DNA from: Pseudomonas sp. HS6
Lineage (GTDB): Bacteria > Pseudomonadota > Gammaproteobacteria > Pseudomonadales > Pseudomonadaceae
DNA length: 64,000 nucleotides
Direction: 5' to 3'
Assembly: GCF_023375815.1 (NCBI RefSeq)
Contig: NZ_CP067412.1
Span: forward strand, 2,356,001 to 2,420,000
Under the pieces are notes generated by a model. That model was not told where the DNA came from and searched no databases. It saw only the letters and a program-made list of their open reading frames with translations. A program made the position numbers and the translations under genes. Positions 27,744 through 36,532 of the stretch are shown piece by piece (within the stretch, counting starts at the first letter, position 1; every line of letters begins with the position of its first letter).

Positions 27744-28769
27744 TCAGAACTGCCACACCTTGGCATTCACGAAAAACGCCCGGGCGTTGTCTTCGAGACT
27801 TTCCAGGTGATAGCCGCCTTCCTGCACGATCAGGCAAGGCAGGCCCAGGCTGCGGATTCGCTCACCCAATGCTGCAAAACCTTCACGGGTCACGGCGACT
27901 TTGCTTTGCGGGTCCAGCTCATAGATATCGAAACCCAGCGACAGCACCAGCACCTCGGCGCCGAACTCGCGCACCGCGTTCAATGCGACGTTCAGTTGCC
28001 CGAGGAAATCCGCTTCGCTTGATCCATGGGCCATCGGCAGGTTGAGGTTGAAGCCCTCCCCCGCACCGCTGCCACGTTCGTCGGCGAACCCGGCGACGCC
28101 CGGATAGAAGTTGGTCGGATCACCGTGCACCGAGACGTAGAGCACGTCATCGCGGTCGTAAAAAATCTCCTGGATGCCCTGACCGTGGTGCATATCGGTG
28201 TCGAGCACCGCGACTTTTTCAAACTTGTCGCGCAGCACCTGCGCCGCCACCGCCGCGTTGTTCACATAGCAGAAACCGCCCGCCGCTTCGGCCCGGGCAT
28301 GGTGCCCCGGTGGACGGCACAAGGCGTAGGCCGCCGGTTCGCCATCGATCAACGCCTGAGCTCCGGCCACTGCGCTTTGCGCCGACCAGTACGCCGAACG
28401 CCAGGTCTGCTCGCCGACCGGGCAACTGCCGTCTGCGAGGTAACGCGCAGCCTGGGCGAGGATGCCGCGCAGGGCGTTGGGCTCACGGACGAAGATGTTC
28501 GACATCACCTCATTGCCCCAGTCTTCGGGGATTTCCTTCCAGCGCGCGTGTGCCTCCTGAAGGAACGTCAGATACGGCGCGCCGTGCACCGCCAGCAACG
28601 GTGCGAGGCCTGCATCGACGGGCTGCTCGACACTGAAGCCCAGACCATGGGCGGCTTGCACCAGACGCTGGGCGCGTTCCGGGACTTCCTGCGGCGTGCG
28701 CATCTGCCCGCGCGAGTAATAGCTGCGTGGATGGTGGAGCAATTGTTCGGGGTGGAAAAAACTGCGCAT
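27744..28769 (-). CDS. HDAC-family deacetylase, acetylpolyamine amidohydrolase type
   Basis: A 341-residue zinc enzyme of the arginase/HDAC fold. Active-site motifs are CRPPGHHAR, the metal-binding DTDMHHGQG, LSLGFDIYE and VQEGGYH. The family removes acetyl groups from polyamines or other acylated amines in the cytoplasm (AphA/AphB in P. aeruginosa). It follows the M20 hydrolase by only three bases, so it is the third gene of a transporter-hydrolase-deacetylase operon. The substrate is not determinable; N-acylated amine or amino acid uptake and cleavage fits the context. Confidence 0.88.
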   Translation of the reverse strand: MRSFFHPEQLLHHPRSYYSRGQMRTPQEVPERAQRLVQAAHGLGFSVEQPVDAGLAPLLAVHGAPYLTFLQEAHARWKEIPEDWGNEVMSNIFVREPNALRGILAQAARYLADGSCPVGEQTWRSAYWSAQSAVAGAQALIDGEPAAYALCRPPGHHARAEAAGGFCYVNNAAVAAQVLRDKFEKVAVLDTDMHHGQGIQEIFYDRDDVLYVSVHGDPTNFYPGVAGFADERGSGAGEGFNLNLPMAHGSSEADFLGQLNVALNAVREFGAEVLVLSLGFDIYELDPQSKVAVTREGFAALGERIRSLGLPCLIVQEGGYHLESLEDNARAFFVNAKVWQF

Positions 28770-28772
28770 GCT

Positions 28773-30011
28773 TCAGACTCCCTGTTCGATTCGACCGGCG
28801 CGGGCCAGCACGGCGTTGAGCAATACATCGGTGCCCTGTTTCACATCCTCGGGCAGCACGTCTTCGGCTTCGTTGTGGCTCAGGCCGCCGACGCACGGGA
28901 TGAACACCATCGCTGTCGGGCAGTAGCGAGCGAGATGAATCGCGTCATGCCCGGCGCCGCTGACAATCGACTGCTGAGCGTAGCCCAGCGCATCCACCGC
29001 CTCTTGCACCGCCGCCACGCACTCGGAGTCGAACGGCGTGGCCGGGCTGATCCAGTGCGGGGTGATCGTCAGGTTCAGACCACGACCATCGGCAATCGCC
29101 TGCAACCGGGCACGAACTTGTTGTTCCATGGCGGCGATGGCGTTGTCGCGGTGATGACGCAGATCAACCGTGAAATTCACCAGACCCGGAATGGTGTTGC
29201 GCGAGGACTTGTTGATACTCAACTCGCCGACCGTGGTCAGGCCTTCCGGCGCAAAATCCGTGGCCAGACCTTCGATTGCCTGAATCATCCGTGCCACGCC
29301 GTACAGCGCGTCTTTGCGCAGCGGCATCGGCGTGGTGCCGGCATGGGCGGCCATGCCTTCCACACGCACATCGAGCCAGCGGATCGCCTGACCGCCCGTG
29401 ACCACGCCGATACTCTTGGCGTTGTCTTCAAGGATCGGGCCCTGCTCGATGTGCGCTTCAAAATAGGCATCCACCGCGCCGCCCAACGGGCGATTACCGG
29501 CGTAACCGGTACGCTGCAAGGCCTCGGCAACGCTGATGCCATCGGCATCACGCACGGCCAGCGCAGCGTCCAGATCCATGATCCCGGTGAACACCGCCGA
29601 GCCAAACATGGCCGGCGTGAAGCGCGCACCTTCTTCGTTAGTCCACACTGCCACTTCCAGCGGTTTACGGGTCTGGATGTTCAGGTCGTTGAGGCAACGC
29701 ACCACTTCCAGCCCGGCGAGCACGCCGTAGACGCCATCGAAACGCCCGCCCTCGGGCTGGGTATCGAGGTGGCTGCCCATCATCACCGGCGCGGCGTCCG
29801 GATCAGTGCCGGCACGGCGGGCGAACAGGTTACCGATGGCGTCCACACTCAGGGCCATACCGGCTTCGCGGCACCAGTGGGCAAACAGTTCACGACCGGC
29901 CTTGTCTTCGTCGCTCAACGCCAGGCGGCAGCTGCCGCCACGAGCGGTAGCGCCGATTTCGGCCATGGCCATCAAGCTCGCCCACAGGCGTTCGCCATTG
30001 ATTTTCAACAT
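28773..30011 (-). CDS. M20-type hydantoinase/carbamoylase (N-carbamoyl-L-amino acid hydrolase-like)
   Basis: A 412-residue binuclear metallohydrolase. Metal-binding segments are MGSHLDTQPEGGRFDGVYG, TNEEGARF and AHIEQGPILE, with a C-terminal SGAGHDA. Relatives hydrolyse N-carbamoyl amino acids, ureidopropionate or allantoate. CAGGAG before ATG 30011 and the MLKINGERLW N-terminus fix the start. It lies 22 bases after the transporter stop and three before the HDAC gene. Which carbamoyl or acyl substrate it uses is open. Confidence 0.9.
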   Translation of the reverse strand: MLKINGERLWASLMAMAEIGATARGGSCRLALSDEDKAGRELFAHWCREAGMALSVDAIGNLFARRAGTDPDAAPVMMGSHLDTQPEGGRFDGVYGVLAGLEVVRCLNDLNIQTRKPLEVAVWTNEEGARFTPAMFGSAVFTGIMDLDAALAVRDADGISVAEALQRTGYAGNRPLGGAVDAYFEAHIEQGPILEDNAKSIGVVTGGQAIRWLDVRVEGMAAHAGTTPMPLRKDALYGVARMIQAIEGLATDFAPEGLTTVGELSINKSSRNTIPGLVNFTVDLRHHRDNAIAAMEQQVRARLQAIADGRGLNLTITPHWISPATPFDSECVAAVQEAVDALGYAQQSIVSGAGHDAIHLARYCPTAMVFIPCVGGLSHNEAEDVLPEDVKQGTDVLLNAVLARAGRIEQGV

Positions 30012-30033
30012 GAGGTTCTCCTGAAATTCCGGG

Positions 30034-31344
30034 TTAGGCACGGGCCATTTCCGCGCGATGGGCGCTGGCGTGACGACGAGCGAGGGACAGCACGCAGACC
30101 AGCGAAACGCCGGCGATCAGGCTGTAGAACACCGCCATCGGCCACCACTGTCCGGTGAACTTGTGCGCCAGCATCGTGCCGATCAGCGGTGTCAGCCCAC
30201 CGGCCACCGCGCCGCAAATCTGATAGGCCAGTGAGATCGCGGTGTAGCGCACGCGAGTCTCGAACATGCCGCTGACGTAACCGGCAATCACCGCGTAGAA
30301 CGAGGCCATGCACACCACCGCCAACGCGATGCCGAGGATGATCAGCGGCGCCTGGGCCGAGCTGACCAGTACGAACATCGGATACGGCGAGGCCATCGCC
30401 AGCAGCGACACCAGGCACAGGAAACGCGTCGCGCCGATCTTCTCCGCCGTCCACGCGGCCAGCGGCTGAATACAGAACTGGATGAGCGCAACGAAGAACA
30501 GGCATTCGAGAATCAGCGAACGCGGCAGCGCCAGTTGCTGAGTGGTGTAGGCGATCATGAAGGTGTTGGTGAAATACACCCCGGCGATGCCCAGCGTGTT
30601 GGCGCCGATGCACAGCAGCAGTGGGCGCCATGCGGTGCGCAGGACTTCCATCACCGGCGCCTGTTCTTTCTTGATTTGCTTGCTGGCCTGCTCACGGCTG
30701 GCGAGGAATTCCGGCGATTCATTCACGCCCAGACGAATCGCCAGGCCCACCAGCAGCAACAGCGCACTGGCGAGGAACGGCAGACGCCAGCCCCAGCTCA
30801 TCAGGTCTTCTTCCGGCAAACGGGTCACGGCACTGAAGGCCAGCAGCGACAGAATCAAACCCGCCGGGCTTCCCAGTTGCGCGAACGAGGCGAAGAAATT
30901 GCGCCGGCCCTTCGGCGCATGCTCGCCAGCCATCAACACCGCCCCGCCCCATTCGCCACCGACCGCGATGCCCTGGACGATGCGCAGCAGAATCAGTAGT
31001 ACCGGAGCCGTCGCACCGATCTGCGCATAGGTCGGCAAAAGGCCGATGCACACCGTGACCACGCCCATCATCAGCAGCGTGATGATCAGGGATTTCTTGC
31101 GGCCGATGCGGTCGCCGATATGACCGAAAATGATCCCGCCCAACGGCCGGGCAAAGAAGCCCACGGCGAAGGTGCCGAACGCGGCCATGGTGCTGAACAG
31201 CGGATCGTCGGAAGGAAAGAACAACGCGCCGAACACCAGCGCAGCGGCGGTAGCGTAGATGTAAAAGTCGTACCACTCGATCATGGTGCCGATGAAGGCA
31301 GCGGCGGCCGCACGGCGCGGCTGGTTCGAAGCGTGGGGCTTCAT
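30034..31344 (-). CDS. MHS-type MFS transporter (metabolite:H+ symporter)
   Basis: A 436-residue inner-membrane carrier with 12 predicted helices. It has the MHS signature IEWYDFYIYATAAAL in helix 1, the loop GHIGDRIGRKKSL, and RIVQGIAVGGEWGGAVLMAGE in helix 4. Relatives import organic acids or betaines with H+. It heads the operon with the M20 hydrolase and HDAC gene and is divergent from a LysR gene 164 bases away. It is clearly paralogous to the transporter at 34115-35416, and the intergenic DNA is shared as well. Confidence 0.92.
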   Translation of the reverse strand: MKPHASNQPRRAAAAAFIGTMIEWYDFYIYATAAALVFGALFFPSDDPLFSTMAAFGTFAVGFFARPLGGIIFGHIGDRIGRKKSLIITLLMMGVVTVCIGLLPTYAQIGATAPVLLILLRIVQGIAVGGEWGGAVLMAGEHAPKGRRNFFASFAQLGSPAGLILSLLAFSAVTRLPEEDLMSWGWRLPFLASALLLLVGLAIRLGVNESPEFLASREQASKQIKKEQAPVMEVLRTAWRPLLLCIGANTLGIAGVYFTNTFMIAYTTQQLALPRSLILECLFFVALIQFCIQPLAAWTAEKIGATRFLCLVSLLAMASPYPMFVLVSSAQAPLIILGIALAVVCMASFYAVIAGYVSGMFETRVRYTAISLAYQICGAVAGGLTPLIGTMLAHKFTGQWWPMAVFYSLIAGVSLVCVLSLARRHASAHRAEMARA

Positions 31345-31446
31345 GGGGTCGGGCTCCTTTGATTGTTTTTTTGGCAGGAGGGAAACGGTCAGTCCTAGGC
31401 GCTCTGGTGGCGCCTGTCGTGGGGTGATTTATCGTCCCGGGGCTAT

Positions 31447-31461
31447 GATTAGTCAATTTTC
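31447..31461. promoter_or_regulatory. Conserved site in duplicated LysR/transporter divergon, copy A
   Basis: GATTAGTCAATTTTC is identical to 35512-35526, in the same place relative to the LysR start (about 50 bases upstream). The flanking DNA is also similar (gcgctctg...tggcgc, then tttatcg). Candidate LysR operator or promoter element. Confidence 0.6.
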
Positions 31462-31507
31462 TATTTATTATTCCGACTATTACTTCACCTTATAATCGAG
31501 AGCTGCC

Positions 31508-32443
31508 ATGGCCGAACGCGATGTGCAACGCCTGCTCAACGACCGCCTCGACTGGAACCTGCTGCGCACCTTCCGGGTGATCGGCCAGGAGCTGAGCATC
31601 AGCCGTGCCGCTGCGCGTCTGCACCTGACCCAACCGGCGGTGAGCCAGGCGCTCAAGCGTCTTGAGGAGCAACTGGGTCGCCAGTTGATCGCTCGACGCG
31701 GCCCGCGATTTGCCCTCACCGAAGTCGGCGAGCAGATTTTCGAGCTGGCCGGCGAGATCTACGGGCAGATGTCCCAGGTCAGCAGCCTGCTGGAGCAACC
31801 GGCCGATGAAGTGATCGGCAAGGTGCGGCTGCTGATCATCAGCCGGATCTTTTCCGATCGCTTTGATGACTTCCTTGCAGACTTCCATCGGCAGTATCCA
31901 CGGGTGGATCTGGAGGTCGATGTGATGCGCAGTTCGGACATCGTCAGCGCACTTCAGGAGAAAACCGCGACCCTCGGTCTGAGCCTCAATCGCCGCCCGC
32001 AACCGCGTCTGGAACAGCGTCTTTTTCTGCGTCAGCGCTATGCGTTTTTCTGTGGCAAGCACCATGCGTTGTTCGGTCGACAGGACATCGGTGAATGTGA
32101 TTTGCAACGAGAGAATTTCGTCAGTTTCACCAGCGACCAGATTGGCGGGATGCTCTCGCCGTTGACGATTTTTCGCGATCAGCAAGGCTTCAGCGGACGC
32201 ATCGTTGCGTCATCGCCGAGCCTGGAAGAAGTGCGGAGACTGGTGATCGCCGGGTTCGGTATCGGTTGTTTGCCGGAGCACGTGGTGGCGGCGGACGTCG
32301 AGGCCCGATTGCTCTGGCGCCTGCCACCTCACGAGGGGATTGCCGATGTCGATATTCACCTGCTGTGGAACCGCGAGCAGCGCATGAGCCGAGCTGAAAC
32401 GCTGTTCATCGAACGCTTGCAGGCCTGCCTGGCGGATCAGTAA
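31508..32443 (+). CDS. LysR family regulator A
   Basis: A 311-residue LysR protein. The N-terminal winged helix-turn-helix has RLDWNLLRTFRVIGQELSIS and RLHLTQPAVSQALKRLEEQLG, followed by a substrate-binding effector domain. It is paralogous to regulator B at 35561-36520 along its whole length. It probably controls the divergent transporter-M20-HDAC operon through the site at 31447. Its 3' end overlaps the stop of the hydroxyacid dehydrogenase gene by seven bases. Confidence 0.92.
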   Translation: MAERDVQRLLNDRLDWNLLRTFRVIGQELSISRAAARLHLTQPAVSQALKRLEEQLGRQLIARRGPRFALTEVGEQIFELAGEIYGQMSQVSSLLEQPADEVIGKVRLLIISRIFSDRFDDFLADFHRQYPRVDLEVDVMRSSDIVSALQEKTATLGLSLNRRPQPRLEQRLFLRQRYAFFCGKHHALFGRQDIGECDLQRENFVSFTSDQIGGMLSPLTIFRDQQGFSGRIVASSPSLEEVRRLVIAGFGIGCLPEHVVAADVEARLLWRLPPHEGIADVDIHLLWNREQRMSRAETLFIERLQACLADQ

Positions 32444-33366
32444 CCGAGCAGCCGATCCGCGCTGTTGAGCAATGGTTCGCCGGCATTCAGGCGGCGGAAA
32501 TTCTCGGCGATCTGCTCGGCAATGCAGTCGTGGGAGGCCGCCGAAGCCATGTGCGGGGTGATGGTCACGCCCGGGGTTTTCCACAGCGGATGATCGGCGG
32601 GCAGCGGCTCCTGTTCGAAGACATCGAGCAATGCACCGCGCAGTTTTCCACGGGCCAGCGCCTGTTGCAGATCCTCGATGTTCAGATGCCCGCCGCGCCC
32701 GACGTTGACCAGTGCCGCGCCGTTGGCCAGTCGTTCGAAGGTCTGGCGATTGAGGATGCCGCATGTCTCCTGGGTAAGCGGCAACAGATTGATCAGCAAT
32801 TCCACGCCGTCGAGGAACGGATTGAAGGCGTCGGTGCCGGTGAAGGTCTGCACGCCCGGTAAATCCTTTTTGCTGCGCGCCCACCCCCGCACGTCGTAAC
32901 CGGCGTTGGCCAGGTCCTGGGCAATCGCGCTGCCGAGTGAACCGAGCCCCATCACACCGATCCGGAACTCATGGGCTGGCCGTTGCAGCGGTCGTTCCCA
33001 ATGCTGTTGGCGCTGTTGCTCAAGCACTTGATCGAAGCCGCGATGATAGTGAATCACTGCCCAGCGTACGTACTCGGTCATGCCTTGGCGATGACCGGGA
33101 TCGACCACCCGACACACCGGCAGATCCGGGCACGACGGATCGTGTTCCAAATGATCGATGCCGGCGGCCACCGAGTGAATCACTTGCAGATTGGGCAACG
33201 CGGCGAGGCTGTCCGGCAACGGAAACCAGCACGCTGCGATCTGCGCATTCGCCGCCCGGGGATCATCGGCCAGCACTGCCGAGAGCTGCGGCGCGCGGCG
33301 GGCAAAGGCTTGCTGCAATTGTTTGAGCAACAGCGTGTCGCGTGACATCAGTGCAACGGTGTTCAT
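32437..33366 (-). CDS. D-2-hydroxyacid dehydrogenase (glyoxylate/hydroxypyruvate reductase A-like)
   Basis: A 309-residue NAD(P)H enzyme. It has the Rossmann motif GVMGLGSLGSAIAQ, the catalytic-arginine region LVNVGRGGHL, the Glu in DVFEQEPLP, and His in ITPHMAS. The layout fits GhrA. It starts within the stop of the class II aldolase gene (ATGA), as last gene of a transporter-aldolase-dehydrogenase operon. Its substrate could be a 2-oxo acid released by the aldolase. Confidence 0.9.
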   Translation of the reverse strand: MNTVALMSRDTLLLKQLQQAFARRAPQLSAVLADDPRAANAQIAACWFPLPDSLAALPNLQVIHSVAAGIDHLEHDPSCPDLPVCRVVDPGHRQGMTEYVRWAVIHYHRGFDQVLEQQRQQHWERPLQRPAHEFRIGVMGLGSLGSAIAQDLANAGYDVRGWARSKKDLPGVQTFTGTDAFNPFLDGVELLINLLPLTQETCGILNRQTFERLANGAALVNVGRGGHLNIEDLQQALARGKLRGALLDVFEQEPLPADHPLWKTPGVTITPHMASAASHDCIAEQIAENFRRLNAGEPLLNSADRLLGY

Positions 33367-34118
33367 GACAGATAGGACTCGCGCTGGGATTCGATCAGGG
33401 TCAGAGCGGCCTCCCAGGCCAGGTCGATGATGTTGTCCTGTTCATCGCGGTCGAACTGCTCGGCGGTGTGGGCGCAGACTTCCAGCGACGGGAAATGCAG
33501 CTCACAACCGCCGGCCAACGCTTGCACTTGCGCCTGGCAGGCACGCTCCAGAAAGTGAATTTCCTGGAATGCCTGGGCCACGCCCGAACCGCCGACCAGC
33601 AAGCCATGATTGCGCAGGATCATCGCCCGGTGCGGGCCGAGGTCGGCGATCAGCCGCTCGCGCTCATCCAGCGAAAGCGCGATGCCTTCGTAGGTGTGAT
33701 ACGCGAGTTTTCCGTAGAACTTCAGCGCGTGCTGACTGATCGGCAACAGGCCTTGTTTCTGCGCGGCGACGGCCATGCCGGCAGCGGTGTGGGTATGAAT
33801 CACGCAGTTCAGTTCCGGCCGCGCCATGTGGATCGCCGAGTGGATCACGAAGCCGGCAGCGTTGACCCGATGCCCGGCGTATTCAGGGTCGACGATGCGT
33901 CCGTCCTGATCGATGCGCACCAGATCGGAAGCGCGCATGCGGTCGAAAATCACCCCGTAGCGGTTGATCAGGAAGTGATGCTCCGGCCCCGGAATACGCA
34001 GGGTGATGTGGGTGTCGATCAGGTCGGTCATGCGAAAGTGCGCGATCAATCGATACAACGCCGCGAGTTCACAACGAGATTGCCATTCGATCGGGTCAAT
34101 GTGGGTGGGCTTACTCAC
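33363..34118 (-). CDS. Class II aldolase/adducin family protein
   Basis: A 251-residue metal-dependent aldolase-fold protein. The zinc-site pattern is visible: DTHITLRIP, then CVIHTHTAAGMAVA (HxH), and ILRNHGLLVGG with the third His. Family members act on sugar phosphates or 4-carbon acids. The start is GTG at 34118, overlapping the transporter stop (GTGA) with GAGG nearby; the frame is open far upstream but that part lies inside the transporter. Coupling on both sides marks a tight three-gene operon. Confidence 0.88.
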   Translation of the reverse strand: MSKPTHIDPIEWQSRCELAALYRLIAHFRMTDLIDTHITLRIPGPEHHFLINRYGVIFDRMRASDLVRIDQDGRIVDPEYAGHRVNAAGFVIHSAIHMARPELNCVIHTHTAAGMAVAAQKQGLLPISQHALKFYGKLAYHTYEGIALSLDERERLIADLGPHRAMILRNHGLLVGGSGVAQAFQEIHFLERACQAQVQALAGGCELHFPSLEVCAHTAEQFDRDEQDNIIDLAWEAALTLIESQRESYLS

Positions 34119-35416
34119 GAATACACCTCTTTGCTTGTGTGACGAACGACCGGGTTGGCTCGCAGACGCGCAAGGCCACAAACACCGATCAGAGACAGGG
34201 CCGATAACAGAGTGAAGAACACTGCCAATGGCAGCCACTGCCCGGAGAACTTGCTGGCCAGCAGCGTGCCGATCAGTGGCGTAGTGCCGCCGGCCAACGC
34301 ACAGCTCAACTGGTAGGCGATGGAAATGCCCGAGTAGCGAAGGTGCACCGGGAAAGCCTGGGTCATGTAGCCAGCGATCACCGCATACAGCGCCGAGAGA
34401 ATCACCACCGCGACGGCGATGCCGAGGGTCATCAGCAGGATGTTCTGGGTACCGACCAGCAGAAACATCGGGTACGGCGTGACCATGCACAACAACGCCA
34501 CCAGCATCAGGAACCGCCCTTCGCCGACGCGCTCGGCGAGCAGCGCCGACAGCGGTTGCGAGAGCAATTGAATGACCGTCACCAGAAACAGGCAGTCGAG
34601 AATGGTCGCCCGCGGGATGCCCTGATATTGGGTGACGTAGGTGATCATGAAGGTGTTGGTGAAAAAGAATCCGGCCGAACCGATGGTCACGGCGGCAGCG
34701 GCAAACAGGATCTGCCGCCAGCACTGACGGATCACGTCTTTGACCGGATATTGGGCGGTCTCGTTGTTGTCCCTGGCCTTGGCGAATTCCGGCGACTCAT
34801 GCACGCCGGAGCGGATCATCAGGCCGACCATCATCAGCACGCCGCTGGCTAGAAACGGTAGCCGCCAGCCCCACGCGAGGAAATCTTCCGGCGACAGCGT
34901 CGTCACCAGTCGGAATGCAATCAACGCCAACAACAGACCCGCCGGGCTGCCGAGTTGGGCGAACGAGGCATAGAAGGTCTTGCGTTTGGCCGGCGCGTGT
35001 TCGCTGGCCATCAACACTGCCCCGCCCCACTCGCCGCCAACGGAAATGCCCTGGATCAGGCGCAACACGATCAGTCCGATGGGTGCCCAGATGCCGACGC
35101 TGGCATAACTCGGCAGCAGACCGATGCCAGCCGTGGCCAGGCCCATCAGCGCCATGGTCACCAGCAGCATTTTCTTGCGGCCGAGGCGATCGCCCAGATG
35201 GCCGAACACCATGCCGGCCATCGGGCGGGCGATGAAGCCGACGGCGAAGCTGCCGAACGCGGCGAGCGTGCTGGTCACTGGATCGCTGCTGGGAAAGAAC
35301 ACTTGCCCGAGCACCAGTGCGGCGGCCGTAGCGTAGATGTAGAAATCGTAGAATTCGATGGTCGTGCCAATGAAGGCAGCGGCCGCGGCGCGACGCGGCT
35401 GAGCGGTGGTGTGCAT
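34115..35416 (-). CDS. MHS-type MFS transporter, paralog B
   Basis: A 433-residue inner-membrane symporter, 12 helices, with IEFYDFYIYATAAAL, GHLGDRLGRKKM and RLIQGISVGGEWGGAVLMASE. It is strongly similar along its length to the transporter at 30034-31344. ATG 35416 gives the MHTTAQPRRAAAAAF start that aligns with the paralog; the frame extends upstream without support. It heads the operon with the class II aldolase and the hydroxyacid dehydrogenase, so the likely substrate is a hydroxy or sugar acid. Confidence 0.92.
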   Translation of the reverse strand: MHTTAQPRRAAAAAFIGTTIEFYDFYIYATAAALVLGQVFFPSSDPVTSTLAAFGSFAVGFIARPMAGMVFGHLGDRLGRKKMLLVTMALMGLATAGIGLLPSYASVGIWAPIGLIVLRLIQGISVGGEWGGAVLMASEHAPAKRKTFYASFAQLGSPAGLLLALIAFRLVTTLSPEDFLAWGWRLPFLASGVLMMVGLMIRSGVHESPEFAKARDNNETAQYPVKDVIRQCWRQILFAAAAVTIGSAGFFFTNTFMITYVTQYQGIPRATILDCLFLVTVIQLLSQPLSALLAERVGEGRFLMLVALLCMVTPYPMFLLVGTQNILLMTLGIAVAVVILSALYAVIAGYMTQAFPVHLRYSGISIAYQLSCALAGGTTPLIGTLLASKFSGQWLPLAVFFTLLSALSLIGVCGLARLRANPVVRHTSKEVYS

Positions 35417-35511
35417 GCAAGAACCCTGTGTATTTATAGTTTTGGGCAGGTGTCGAGGCGGCTGACGGTCGCGCTCTGTGGCGCTTGTGGGCTTTATCGC
35501 TTCCGTGACAG

Positions 35512-35526
35512 GATTAGTCAATTTTC
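35512..35526. promoter_or_regulatory. Conserved site in duplicated LysR/transporter divergon, copy B
   Basis: GATTAGTCAATTTTC, identical to 31447-31461 and equally placed between a transporter and a LysR gene. Candidate LysR operator. Confidence 0.6.
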
Positions 35527-35560
35527 AAAAACTTATCTTTACTATTAGCGTGGCTACTAC

Positions 35561-36520
35561 ATGACTTCCGCTTCCAACCCGTGGGTCGGCCGGCGATTTC
35601 TCAACGATCGTCTGGACTGGAACCTGCTGCGCACGTATCTGGTAATCGGTCAGGAAGGCAGCATGAGCCGCGCCGCTGCCCGACTGCACATCACTCAGTC
35701 GGCGGTCAGCCAAGCGCTGAAACGTCTCGAAGAACAATTGGATTGTGTGTTGATTGCGCGCAGCGGACGGCGCTTTGATCTGACGGAAACCGGGGAGGAA
35801 GTTCTGCGGATTGCGGCGGATATCTACGGCGATATTTCCCGTTTGGGCACCGTGGTCGAAAACCGCCATGACGACGTTGTCGGCAAGATCCGCATCCTCA
35901 CCGTCAGTGGGGTGCAGGCTCGGCATTACGACGAATTTCTTGCCGACTTCCACGAAACTCATCCGAAAATCGAGCTGGAAGTCGAGGTGATGGGCAGCTC
36001 GAACATCATCAGTTCACTGCTGCAAAAGACCGCCACAGTCGGCGTCGGGTTGTGTCGCCTGCCACAGCCTCGGCTGGAGCAACGGGTACTGTTTCGTGAG
36101 CGCTACGCGTACTTTTGCGGGCAACGGCATCGACTGTTCGGACAACAGAATCTGACGCTGGAGCAGCTCGCGGCGGAGAACTTTGTCAGCTTCACCAGTG
36201 ATCAGCTTGGCGGCAACCTTTCGCCGTTGACGCTGTTTCGCGACCAGCAGGGGTTTACCGGCAAGATCGTCGCCTCCTCCACCAGTTTCGAAGAGATTTA
36301 CCGCCTGATCTGTGCAGGGTTCGGGATTGGTTGTTTGCCGATTCACCTGGTTCGACGGGATGTCGAACAGGGTCTGCTGTGGCGCTTGCCGCCGGAGGAT
36401 GGGGTGGTGGATTTCGATATCCAGCTGCTGTGGAATCGCGAGCAGAAGATGACTCAGGCTGAAACGGTGTTCCTCGACAGCTTCCAGCACATGCTCAGCT
36501 TGCGTGAGCCTGTGCTGTGA
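35561..36520 (+). CDS. LysR family regulator B
   Basis: A 319-residue LysR protein with RLDWNLLRTYLVIGQEGSMS and RLHITQSAVSQALKRLEEQLD in the DNA-binding domain. It is full-length paralogous to regulator A; both share the rare LNDRLDWNLLRT opening. It probably controls the divergent transporter-aldolase-dehydrogenase operon. It is convergent with the PBP2 gene, whose stop is 12 bases away. Confidence 0.92.
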   Translation: MTSASNPWVGRRFLNDRLDWNLLRTYLVIGQEGSMSRAAARLHITQSAVSQALKRLEEQLDCVLIARSGRRFDLTETGEEVLRIAADIYGDISRLGTVVENRHDDVVGKIRILTVSGVQARHYDEFLADFHETHPKIELEVEVMGSSNIISSLLQKTATVGVGLCRLPQPRLEQRVLFRERYAYFCGQRHRLFGQQNLTLEQLAAENFVSFTSDQLGGNLSPLTLFRDQQGFTGKIVASSTSFEEIYRLICAGFGIGCLPIHLVRRDVEQGLLWRLPPEDGVVDFDIQLLWNREQKMTQAETVFLDSFQHMLSLREPVL

Positions 36521-36532
36521 AGCTGGAACGAG

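Noticed and set aside
28026..30158. A 710-codon plus-strand open frame opposite the HDAC, M20 and transporter genes
   Set aside because: It is antisense to three well-supported genes, has a composition rich in Gln, His, Arg and Ala, and shows no domain. Long antisense frames are common in high-GC DNA.
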